Program-made: the position numbers and the translations under genes | Part shown: positions 1-7,042 of the stretch, piece by piece | How positions within the stretch are numbered: position 1 is the stretch's first letter | Layout: every line of letters begins with the position of its first letter | From: an uncultured Fretibacterium sp. | Lineage (GTDB): Bacteria > Synergistota > Synergistia > Synergistales > Aminobacteriaceae | Assembly: GCA_937892105.1 (NCBI GenBank) | Contig: CALAUZ010000046.1 | Span: forward strand, 1 to 15,711 | Reading direction: 5' to 3' | Length of the DNA stretch: 15,711 nt | The notes under the pieces: generated by a model | The model's database searches: none | Told to the model about the DNA's origin: nothing | Seen by the model: the letters and a program-made list of their open reading frames with translations, nothing else

Positions 1-45
1 CGTGCCTCGTGCCTCGTGCCTCGTGCCTCGTGCCTCGTGCCTCGT
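1..45. repeat. Heptanucleotide tandem repeat (CGTGCCT), six copies plus a partial copy
   Basis: Six perfect copies of CGTGCCT fill positions 1-42 and a partial copy (CGT) follows. The array touches the window edge, so its true length is unknown. It lies 56 bases upstream of the acyltransferase start. None of the copies differs, which fits a fast-changing slipped-strand repeat. No frame contains a stop codon within the array, so it could also be the end of a coding repeat from outside the window. Confidence 0.95.
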
Positions 46-101
46 CCATAATTCTACCCTAATCAATCCCCAACGTAACAACCAAATACTGAGGTTTTGC
101 C

Positions 102-1544
102 ATGCTGTTTAACTCGTGGCAATTCGGAGTGTTTTTGCCGATTGTGTTCGGCCTGTACTGGTCAGTACCACAACGCTTCAGATGGCTCCTAATACTCATA
201 GCAAGTTACTGGTTCTACATGAGCTGGAACGTTAAATATGTCGTTCTGATTTTGTTCACAACAATAATCTCCTATGTTGCCGCAATACTCATTGAACGTT
301 TCAGGGACAGCAGATCGGTTTGCAAGTTCATACTGGCATCAACACTTGTATCATGTCTGGGTGTATTATTCGTCTTCAAATACTTCAATTTCTTTGCTGG
401 AGCTGTGGTCGATTTTCTGAATATGTTTGCACTTCACCTTCACCCCACAACACTAAAGCTCCTTCTCCCTGTCGGAATATCATTCTACACTTTCCAGACT
501 TTAGCATACGTTATTGATGTTTACAGGGGAAACGCGAAGGCTGAACATCATTTTGGGATTTACGCGGCATTCATATCGTTCTTTCCGCAGCTTGTAGCCG
601 GGCCGATTGAGAGGACTAATAACCTTTTGCCGCAGATCAAGGCACGCCATGAGTTCAAGTATGAGCAGGGAACGTATGGTTTGAAGTTAATGACGTGGGG
701 GTTCTTCAAGAAATTGTGTATTGCCGACGTTCTGGCTGTGTACTCGGATAAAGTGTTCAACGATGTGTACAGCTATCAGGGATTTGCACTGATACTCGCG
801 GCATTCTTCTTCAGCATACAGATATATTGCGACTTCTCCGGCTACTCTGATATTGCGAGGGGCTGTTCCAAGCTCTTCGGCATTGAACTAATGGAGAATT
901 TCCGAAGTCCATACTTCTCGGCAAGTATTCATGAGTTCTGGAGCAGGTGGCATATTTCGCTGTCTACGTGGTTCAGGGATTACGTGTATATTCCGCTGGG
1001 AGGGAACAGGTGTAGTAAACTGAGGCGTAACATGAACCTGATGATTACGTTCATTGTATCTGGGTTGTGGCATGGGGCTAACTGGACGTTCATTGCGTGG
1101 GGGGCTGTTCATGGGGTGGCACAGATAGCCGAGAATGCTTTTGTCAGACGGGAGTGTGAGCCTCATGGGTTGGGTAGGGCTGTGAGGGTATGTGTTACGT
1201 TTGCTTTCTGTATGTTCGCGTGGGTGTTCTTCAGAGCGAATAGCATTGCGGAGGCGGGATATGTTTTGGGCAACATCTTTACGGGAATAACTGATGTCCG
1301 AACATACTTCTTTGAAGCGGGCTACAAGGTTCTTGCGATGCCGCGTATAGATAAAATATTTGCGTTCCTGAGTATTCTTGCGCTGGGTTTGTGGGACTGG
1401 CTATCGTTGAAACGAGACGTTATTACAAATGTAACACAGAAGAAGTCTCTCGTTATGCGTTATGCGTTTTACTTCGGATTGCTGACAGCTATTCTCTGCA
1501 TGAGAGCCACAGGCACGACAGAATTTGTGTATTTCCAGTTTTAG
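102..1544 (+). CDS. MBOAT family O-acyltransferase (AlgI/DltB-like)
   Basis: This is a 480-residue polytopic inner-membrane protein of the membrane-bound O-acyltransferase family. Such proteins pass acyl groups (often acetyl) across the membrane to an extracytoplasmic partner that modifies a polysaccharide or teichoic acid. The family core is clear: FWSRWHISLSTWFRDY at residues 279-294, directly followed by VYIPLGG, and GLWHGANWTF at 321-330 with the invariant His324. Hydrophobic segments run from the N-terminus (residues 8-65) to the C-terminus. The length is normal for AlgI-type proteins. The start at 102 has a GAGG motif about 8 bases upstream, and the protein begins MLFNSWQF, typical of the family. 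The next gene starts 11 bases after the stop and encodes the expected SGNH-type partner. No polymer-synthesis gene is in view, so the acceptor is unknown. Confidence 0.93.
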   Translation: MLFNSWQFGVFLPIVFGLYWSVPQRFRWLLILIASYWFYMSWNVKYVVLILFTTIISYVAAILIERFRDSRSVCKFILASTLVSCLGVLFVFKYFNFFAGAVVDFLNMFALHLHPTTLKLLLPVGISFYTFQTLAYVIDVYRGNAKAEHHFGIYAAFISFFPQLVAGPIERTNNLLPQIKARHEFKYEQGTYGLKLMTWGFFKKLCIADVLAVYSDKVFNDVYSYQGFALILAAFFFSIQIYCDFSGYSDIARGCSKLFGIELMENFRSPYFSASIHEFWSRWHISLSTWFRDYVYIPLGGNRCSKLRRNMNLMITFIVSGLWHGANWTFIAWGAVHGVAQIAENAFVRRECEPHGLGRAVRVCVTFAFCMFAWVFFRANSIAEAGYVLGNIFTGITDVRTYFFEAGYKVLAMPRIDKIFAFLSILALGLWDWLSLKRDVITNVTQKKSLVMRYAFYFGLLTAILCMRATGTTEFVYFQF

Positions 1545-1555
1545 GAGATGAAAAA

Positions 1556-2584
1556 ATGAAAAAATTTTTGCTGAAAGTATCGATCTTCGCATTTTATGCT
1601 GTTTTCCTAAATGTGATACTTCCAATTTGGATTGACCCGTTCAATGTTTTTCATGTCGAAAACATACGCTTCACAGGTACAGCTGCTAATGACCATTACA
1701 TAAAAACTCAATATATCCTGAATCATCCTGAACGATATAACAGTTTTATGCTAGGTTCATCACGTGTTGGGGCTATCCACACGGATAAGATACACGACGT
1801 AAAAATCTACAATATGAATTATTCTAGTGGTTTGATTTCAGAAAATCTTGCGACGCTCAAGACTTTTTTGAAGAATGGAATATATCCTCGCAGGATTTAC
1901 ATTGGTATTGACGGTTCGTCTTGTACCGCTAACCCAGAAGACCACGTTAATCAAGGAATTTTCTGTCCATATGAATATTTAACTGACAGAGAATATTTTT
2001 ACAGCTTATATTTACGGCCTTTTGACGCATTGTGTTCTTTATGGTATCGCTTCACAAAGCCGAATACGCGGAATGCTGAAATTTTTTACAGCTATGGCTG
2101 GTGGTGTGAATATGGTAGAGTTTCAGCAATAGATTGGGAAAACGATGAATTAGTACCATCTGTAGGGAAAACGGCAAATAAACATGTCCTGCCCAACGCA
2201 CTAAAAGATGTTCAAGAAATTGTAAGTATCTGCAAAGAGTATGATATTGATTTTGTACTATTCACACATCCATTACATCATATAACTTACATGGCTTCTG
2301 TTAAAGAAAACTACCTTGAATTTCTCGAAGGCTTAGCAAAAATAAAAGATTTTTATAACTTCAGCGGCCTCAATAATATAACCTTGAATAATGCTAATTA
2401 TCTCGAAACTAGCCACTATAAAGCAGAAGTCGGAGATGTCATCATGGACATAATATGCAACGGAAAATCATTACCAGAACTTCAGCGTCAGGGCTTCGGC
2501 GTGAAAGTAACTCGTGAAAACGCAAAAGACTTCATTGCAATGTTGCGCAAACAAGTTAATGACTACAAGCGTTTACACCAATAA
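1556..2584 (+). CDS. SGNH/DHHW-type extracytoplasmic acyltransferase partner of the MBOAT protein
   Basis: This 342-residue protein has one N-terminal hydrophobic segment (residues 4-26) that probably anchors it, with the rest outside the cytoplasm. MLGSSR at 65-70 matches the nucleophile block of SGNH-like proteins that work with MBOAT proteins (AlgJ/AlgX, DltD), with Ser69 as the likely nucleophile. ETSHY at 284-288, followed by KAEVGDVI, matches the C-terminal His block, with His287 as the likely catalytic base. The usual Asp three residues before the His is Glu284 here. The start at 1556 was chosen because AGGAG (1543-1547) lies 8 bases upstream and a signal-anchor follows; a longer frame beginning at 1391 only reads through the acyltransferase gene. 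The gene is much more AT-rich than its neighbours. The family assignment rests on motifs and context; the exact substrate is unknown. Confidence 0.8.
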   Translation: MKKFLLKVSIFAFYAVFLNVILPIWIDPFNVFHVENIRFTGTAANDHYIKTQYILNHPERYNSFMLGSSRVGAIHTDKIHDVKIYNMNYSSGLISENLATLKTFLKNGIYPRRIYIGIDGSSCTANPEDHVNQGIFCPYEYLTDREYFYSLYLRPFDALCSLWYRFTKPNTRNAEIFYSYGWWCEYGRVSAIDWENDELVPSVGKTANKHVLPNALKDVQEIVSICKEYDIDFVLFTHPLHHITYMASVKENYLEFLEGLAKIKDFYNFSGLNNITLNNANYLETSHYKAEVGDVIMDIICNGKSLPELQRQGFGVKVTRENAKDFIAMLRKQVNDYKRLHQ

Positions 2585-2592
2585 CACAAAAA

Positions 2593-2619
2593 CCCCCGCC
2601 ACTCCATAAATGACGGGGG
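2593..2619. terminator. GC-rich hairpin after the acyltransferase pair
   Basis: CCCCCGCCA at 2593-2601 pairs with TGACGGGGG at 2611-2619, with one C/A mismatch and a 9-base loop. It starts 9 bases after the stop of the SGNH gene. On the plus strand no T-run follows; on the minus strand the stem is followed by five Ts (complement of 2588-2592). It is probably a terminator or 3'-end stabiliser for the upstream pair, but the T-run favours the opposite direction. Confidence 0.55.
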
Positions 2620-2810
2620 GCAAAATCTCATACAGCCTCCAAGTCCCTACTCGCCATAATATCTACATATGACATATAGTTATTGCTTTAGGATTTTATG
2701 TAATAAGATTGATTACTAATTCGTGCGTTTCAATGCTAATACTCCTTTGCTCATAATTTTTGCAGCTATCGCGAGTGAAATTTACCATACTACGAATTTA
2801 TGTAGCATTG

Positions 2811-2816
2811 TATAAT
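2811..2816 (+). promoter_or_regulatory. Candidate -10 box for the solute-binding protein gene
   Basis: A perfect TATAAT lies 39 bases upstream of the start codon at 2856, in an AT-rich region without coding potential. No convincing -35 hexamer is found 16-18 bases further upstream, so this is only a candidate. Confidence 0.35.
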
Positions 2817-2855
2817 TCACATATCCATAAAATTTTATCAGGAGGTATTATCATC

Positions 2856-4037
2856 ATGAAGAAATATTTTGCGGTTCTTCTCACGGCAGCAATAATTGCA
2901 GCATTGTCTTCGTGTGCGTTTGCGTCAGACTACGTTATTCGCATCTACTCCAACTCCAACTCATCTGAGCGCGTAACATGGCTCAAGAATGAGGCAAAAG
3001 CAGCAGGGTTCGAGATAAGCCTTGACGACTCAACAGTCTACAAGGGCGACACAAGCGCAATACAGCTCGCCAATGAGAACAAGGACGGGGACATTATATT
3101 CGGCCTCAACGAAGTACGCTGGTCTCAGCTCGTAAATGGAGGTTACGAAAACATCAGGGTACTCGACTGGACACCAACATGGGGCGACAAGGTAGGGGAA
3201 TACAAGTATCCCGGAAAGGCTTACGGCCTCGTCATTCAGAATATCCTCATGCTCTACAGGACTGACGATCTCGGCACTAAGGGCGAAAAACTCCACTTCA
3301 AACACTGGGCGGACATCGTGAACTGCGGCTACAAGTGGTACAGGCAGGGACGCGTTGGCGGAACCACAAACATGAACATCAACAACGCAATGCTCTACGC
3401 CTTTACTGACCCCAAATCACCCGCAGGCGGTATCTCGGTTGAAGGCTGGAAGACACTCTGGCAGTACTGCGCAAAAGGTTATTACACTGGTGAAAGCTAC
3501 GGTTTTGACGCTCTCAACAGGGGCAGCGTTCAAGTCAGTACGTTCTACTCATCATCGCTCTACGGCAACATTGACGCGGCGGCTCAGTCCTCAACATTCC
3601 CGCTGAAAGGCACCGTGAAGCCCGAAAATTGGCAGCTCGTTGACATTGATGACGGTACATACTACATCGCTGAATATATCGGAGTTCTCGACAACCCAAA
3701 GAGGTCTGATGTTGAGACAGCAGTAGTGAAGCAGTTTGCTGAATGGTTCGGAAGCGCAGAGGTTCAGCGTGCATGGGCTGAAGAATTCGACTCCTACCCC
3801 TGCAACGTTGACGCACTCAGCGACCCCGTACCCCTCTATACCCTCAAGAATTGTGCTTTAACGAAGGTTGAAGGTACAGACATGACCTACGCGGAGTATG
3901 TTGGAGCGCATTCAAGCGAGTGGACGAACATAATGACGAACTTGGGCTTCTACTGGGCAGACAACGATAATCCCCCCGCAGAGCCTGACTGGGAAAATCT
4001 CGACTGGGCAACACTCACTCAGAAGGCAGCGAAATAA
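2856..4037 (+). CDS. ABC transporter substrate-binding protein (extracellular solute-binding protein)
   Basis: This is a 393-residue exported protein. Its N-terminus has two Lys, a hydrophobic core and LSSC at residues 17-20, directly followed by AFA-S. This can be read either as a lipobox (lipid-modified Cys20) or as a type I cleavage site after AFA. The mature part has the look of periplasmic binding proteins of the iron/thiamine/polyamine type: an opening strand YVIRIYSNSNSSERV, then GDIIFGLNEVRW and YGLVIQNILMLYRTDDL, and a C-terminal region rich in Trp and Asp. The substrate cannot be told. The start at 2856 has AGGAGG at 2840-2845, 10 bases upstream; an in-frame ATG-less extension to 2760 has no signal. 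No permease or ATPase gene is next to it. Its stop overlaps the start of the next gene by one base (TAATG), so the two are probably translated together. Confidence 0.85.
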   Translation: MKKYFAVLLTAAIIAALSSCAFASDYVIRIYSNSNSSERVTWLKNEAKAAGFEISLDDSTVYKGDTSAIQLANENKDGDIIFGLNEVRWSQLVNGGYENIRVLDWTPTWGDKVGEYKYPGKAYGLVIQNILMLYRTDDLGTKGEKLHFKHWADIVNCGYKWYRQGRVGGTTNMNINNAMLYAFTDPKSPAGGISVEGWKTLWQYCAKGYYTGESYGFDALNRGSVQVSTFYSSSLYGNIDAAAQSSTFPLKGTVKPENWQLVDIDDGTYYIAEYIGVLDNPKRSDVETAVVKQFAEWFGSAEVQRAWAEEFDSYPCNVDALSDPVPLYTLKNCALTKVEGTDMTYAEYVGAHSSEWTNIMTNLGFYWADNDNPPAEPDWENLDWATLTQKAAK

Positions 4038-4780
4038 TGCCCGAAGATATTTGCAGGGGGAGGAAACCCGTTATTGACCTCCTCACTAAATCCCCCTCAA
4101 GGTGCGCAAAGCTCATAATCGCAAACAACGTTCGCCCTCCGTTCCTCGATGAACTTCTTGACCTTGCCAGAAGCGTTAATGTATCGTGGCAGATGGTGAA
4201 ACCTGAAGCTCTCGACAAGTTATCAAGAGGGGAGAAACATCAAGGGGTTATATGCCGTCTAACTCAGGCCGTTACCGTAGAGCTTGAAGATTTTTTGAAG
4301 GGGCTTGAGGGCGTTGGCTCTGCACTTGCCGTTGTTCTTGACCACATTGAAGACCCGCACAATCTCGGCGCGGTTATACGTTCAGCGGAAGCTGGCGGGG
4401 CATCATGCGTTGTGTATGCTCGTAGAAGGTCTGCTGTCCCTAATGATACTGTCATAAAGACAAGTGCTGGGGCATCATTGCGTCTTCCGTTGATACCTGT
4501 AAGCAACATCACGAGGACTATAGAGAGGCTGAAGACGGCGAATTTCTGGACTGTTGGTCTTGACGGTGCAGCTGAGACATCACTATGGGACGAGAAACTT
4601 CCCGAACGCTGTGCATTGGTGATAGGTGCTGAGGGCGAAGGATTATCGCGTCTTGTTCGTGAGAATTGCGACATTCTGAAGCGTATTCCTATACGTCAGG
4701 AGGGTGTAAGCTCATTGAATGCGAGTGTTGCTGCGGCACTGGGAATATTTGAGTGGTCGAGGCATTATAGCTTGCAGTAA
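4037..4780 (+). CDS. rlmB: TrmH/SpoU family rRNA 2'-O-methyltransferase (RlmB type)
   Basis: This 247-residue SPOUT enzyme is predicted to 2'-O-methylate a guanosine in 23S rRNA using S-adenosylmethionine. The N-terminal substrate-binding domain spans about residues 5-75 (ICRGRKPVIDLL at the front, RGEKHQGVIC at 64-73). The SPOUT domain carries the three knot motifs: DHIEDPHNLGAVIRSAEAGG (102-121), LVIGAEGEGLSR (194-205) and IPIRQEGVSSLNASVAA (217-233). The length and two-domain layout match RlmB; another RNA target in the TrmH family cannot be excluded. The start overlaps the preceding stop by one base, and an intrinsic terminator follows 20 bases after the stop. Pairing with a solute-binding protein has no obvious functional logic. 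Confidence 0.88.
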   Translation: MPEDICRGRKPVIDLLTKSPSRCAKLIIANNVRPPFLDELLDLARSVNVSWQMVKPEALDKLSRGEKHQGVICRLTQAVTVELEDFLKGLEGVGSALAVVLDHIEDPHNLGAVIRSAEAGGASCVVYARRRSAVPNDTVIKTSAGASLRLPLIPVSNITRTIERLKTANFWTVGLDGAAETSLWDEKLPERCALVIGAEGEGLSRLVRENCDILKRIPIRQEGVSSLNASVAAALGIFEWSRHYSLQ

Positions 4781-4799
4781 TTCAGAAGTAATAACTCAG

Positions 4800-4844
4800 G
4801 TGGCCGTGTGGGCAATACAATAAATGTTTACCGGCCGCTTTTTT
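4800..4844 (+). terminator. Intrinsic terminator after rlmB
   Basis: GTGGCCG at 4800-4806 pairs with CGGCCGC at 4832-4838 (one G-U pair), and six Ts follow at 4839-4844. The loop is long (25 bases). The location just past the rlmB stop fits an end to the solute-binding protein/rlmB transcript. Confidence 0.75.
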
Positions 4845-4872
4845 GATGTCCGTTTTTCCGTGAGAGTATAAT
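4843..4872 (+). promoter_or_regulatory. Sigma-70-like promoter of gltX
   Basis: TTGATG at 4843-4848 (four of six matches to the -35 consensus) and a perfect TATAAT at 4867-4872 are separated by 18 bases. The predicted transcript start is near 4879, giving a leader of about 40 bases with no room for a T-box. The -35 hexamer begins inside the T-run of the preceding terminator. Confidence 0.7.
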
Positions 4873-4917
4873 TTTTCCGGCAGTACCAGACTTCACATCA
4901 GGAGGAAGAAATATCAT

Positions 4918-6258
4918 ATGTCAGAAGTACGCGTAAGATTTGCTCCAAGCCCTACAGGTGCGCTGCATATTGGCGGCGGACATACAGCACTGTTCAACTG
5001 GCTATGGGCAAGACACAATAACGGCAAGTTCATTCTCCGCATTGAGGACACTGACCTTGCGCGTTCAACAAAGGAATACGAGGAAACAATAATGTCCGGA
5101 ATGGTCTGGCTTGGCCTCGACTGGGACGAGGGGCCTGACATCGGCGGGAATTACGGGCCTTACCGTCAGTCAGAGAGGCTGGACATCTACAGGGACTATG
5201 CGAACAAACTCGTTGACATGGGGAAAGCCTATAAGGACGGCGACGCGATAATATTCCGTGTAGAACCTGGACAGGATATATCGTTCAAAGATATGGTTTA
5301 CGGACAGATTGACGTTATGAGCGATGGATTGCGCGAAAAGGACAGCGACAAACTCAAGGATATAGTCATCATTAAGAGCGATGGAATGCCGACATACAAT
5401 TACGCTGTTGTTGTTGACGATCATCTCATGAACATAACGCACGTAATACGCGGTGAAGACCACATATCGAACACTCCCAAGCAGATATTGATTTACCGTG
5501 CATTAGGCTGGAACGTTCCGGATTTTGCGCACCTGCCGATGATACTTGGGCGCGACAAAAAGAAACTCAGCAAGAGACATGGTGCAACGAGTATCTACGA
5601 ATACAGGGATATGGGCTACATGCCTGACGCAATGTTCAACTTCCTTGCATTACTGGGCTGGTCAGCAGGGGACGACAGGGAGATTTTCACGAGAAATGAG
5701 GCTGCTGAATGGTTCGAGTTATCGCGCGTAACAAGGAAGGCGGCAGTGTTTGATTTCGACAAGCTCAACCACATTAACCAGGAACACTTGAAGGCTTTAC
5801 CCTCAGAAGTAAGGCTGTCAATGGTGAGGCCTTTCTGGATTGAGGCAGGTTTGCCTGTTGAGGAAGTTGAAGCGTCAAGGGGAGTGAAGTATCTTGAGGA
5901 CGCATTAACGCTCATGGCCGGACGTGGCCGCACAGCAAAGGAGATGGCGGAGTTCTCGGACTATTTCGTGTCGTTTGAGCCTGTGAAAGCGAGATGGAAC
6001 GCTGAGGGTATCGACAGGGAAAAGTTACGTCCTTTCTTCGCGGCGATATTTGCGCATGAGGACTGGAAGGCTGAGGAGCTGGAGGAAGTTGCGCGTTCAT
6101 GGGTTGGTGGACATGAGGGGGCAAAGATGAAGGATTACGCAATGCCCCTGAGATTTGCGCTTACGGGAATGAAAGTAAGTCCTGGAATATTTGAGGTTGC
6201 GGAACTTTTAGGGCGTGATGAGAGCAGGAAGAGGCTCGAATATTACGGCCTTCTATAG
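4918..6258 (+). CDS. gltX: Glutamyl-tRNA synthetase
   Basis: This class I aminoacyl-tRNA synthetase (446 residues) charges tRNA-Glu in the cytoplasm. It begins with the family hallmark VRFAPSPTGALHIGG (HIGH-type motif at 17-20). It also has RIEDTD (41-46), RGEDHISNTPKQ (178-189) and the KMSKS-type motif KKLSKRHG (215-222). The C-terminal helical region from about residue 285 is the anticodon-binding part, so this is not the shortened GluQ enzyme. Between GKAY (102-105) and DAIIFRV (109-115) the segment that normally holds Cys-x-Cys-T-x-E-E-L and the second pair of zinc ligands is missing, about 40 residues. The whole protein has no cysteine. AGGAGG at 4900-4905 lies 12 bases before the start. 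The stop abuts that of the convergent xthA gene. Confidence 0.96.
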   Translation: MSEVRVRFAPSPTGALHIGGGHTALFNWLWARHNNGKFILRIEDTDLARSTKEYEETIMSGMVWLGLDWDEGPDIGGNYGPYRQSERLDIYRDYANKLVDMGKAYKDGDAIIFRVEPGQDISFKDMVYGQIDVMSDGLREKDSDKLKDIVIIKSDGMPTYNYAVVVDDHLMNITHVIRGEDHISNTPKQILIYRALGWNVPDFAHLPMILGRDKKKLSKRHGATSIYEYRDMGYMPDAMFNFLALLGWSAGDDREIFTRNEAAEWFELSRVTRKAAVFDFDKLNHINQEHLKALPSEVRLSMVRPFWIEAGLPVEEVEASRGVKYLEDALTLMAGRGRTAKEMAEFSDYFVSFEPVKARWNAEGIDREKLRPFFAAIFAHEDWKAEELEEVARSWVGGHEGAKMKDYAMPLRFALTGMKVSPGIFEVAELLGRDESRKRLEYYGLL

Positions 6259-7017
6259 TTTGAACTCTGCAACCAGCGGCGTATGGTCTGAAGGCCGCTC
6301 CCAATTTCGCGGCTCAACGTCAGGTCTGCACCATTGAGCCAAGTCTGCGAGTTTTTGGGAAGCAAGCATGTGATCTATACGCCAGCCGATATTGCGGGAT
6401 ACGGCATCTTTCACGCGGTAATCGTAGAAAGTGAAGACGTTAGGATTTGTGTTAAACAGTCTCAGAACATCAACGAGGCTGTTTTTTGTATCGCTGAATA
6501 CCTGCCTGATTTCGTTGCAGAAACATACATGATCTCGTTTTGCTTCCGGGTGTGTAACGTCAATATCTTCCGGCGCAACATTGAGGTCTCCGAGCCAAAG
6601 GAATAACCCTTCCTTTTCGCGGTCAATGATGGTTTTCACACGTGCGAGAAACTCTTTTTTGACGGCAAAATCCGAATGTTCGATGGATTTTCCCTGCGGA
6701 ACGTAAGTGTTGAGTACGGTCAAGCCATTGTGCCTGAGAGTAAGGACGCGTGAAGGGAAATCTCCGTCATCAAAACCGAACGACACATCGACATCATCAA
6801 TGCCGTTTTTCACGAGGACAGCAACTCCGTTATAGCTTTTTTCGCCGTGAAAGTATGAATGATAGCCCATCTCCTGAAACGCAAGGGAGGGGAAAAATTC
6901 GTCCTGTGTCTTCGTCTCCTGCATGAAGAGGAAATCCGGAGCGGCAGACTTCAGCCAGCGTTCGAGAATTGGGAGGCGTGTGCGGACGGAATTAACGTTG
7001 AATGTTGCAATAATCAT
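6253..7017 (-). CDS. xthA: Exodeoxyribonuclease III (XthA family AP endonuclease)
   Basis: This 254-residue enzyme of the exonuclease-endonuclease-phosphatase fold acts in base-excision repair. It cuts at abasic sites and trims 3' ends. All active-site blocks are visible: FNVNS with Asn7, QETK with Glu34, NTYVPQG with Tyr105, GDLNVAP with Asp144 and Asn146, WRIDHMLAS around Asp215, and the C-terminal SDHTPLV with Asp244 and His245. The length is normal for the family. AGGTGA lies a few bases upstream of the start at 7017. The gene begins 25 bases after the stop of the restriction-modification gene on the same strand, so the two are probably co-transcribed. Its 3' end overlaps the end of gltX by six bases (stop to stop). 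Confidence 0.95.
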   Translation of the reverse strand: MIIATFNVNSVRTRLPILERWLKSAAPDFLFMQETKTQDEFFPSLAFQEMGYHSYFHGEKSYNGVAVLVKNGIDDVDVSFGFDDGDFPSRVLTLRHNGLTVLNTYVPQGKSIEHSDFAVKKEFLARVKTIIDREKEGLFLWLGDLNVAPEDIDVTHPEAKRDHVCFCNEIRQVFSDTKNSLVDVLRLFNTNPNVFTFYDYRVKDAVSRNIGWRIDHMLASQKLADLAQWCRPDVEPRNWERPSDHTPLVAEFKL

Positions 7018-7042
7018 AGTGTTTCACCTCACCCGCATTATA

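Noticed and set aside
1..45. CRISPR array
   Set aside because: The units are 7 bases and adjoin without spacers.
1391..1555. Longer version of the SGNH gene starting at 1391
   Set aside because: The extra 55 residues only read the acyltransferase gene in another frame; a good ribosome site and signal-anchor mark the start at 1556.
2760..2855. Longer start of the solute-binding protein
   Set aside because: It has no ribosome site, would put 32 residues before the signal peptide, and AGGAGG lies just before 2856.
6275..6299. Inverted repeat AGCGGC/GCCGCT as a terminator of gltX
   Set aside because: It lies inside the xthA coding region and no T-run follows, so it does not support an intrinsic terminator.
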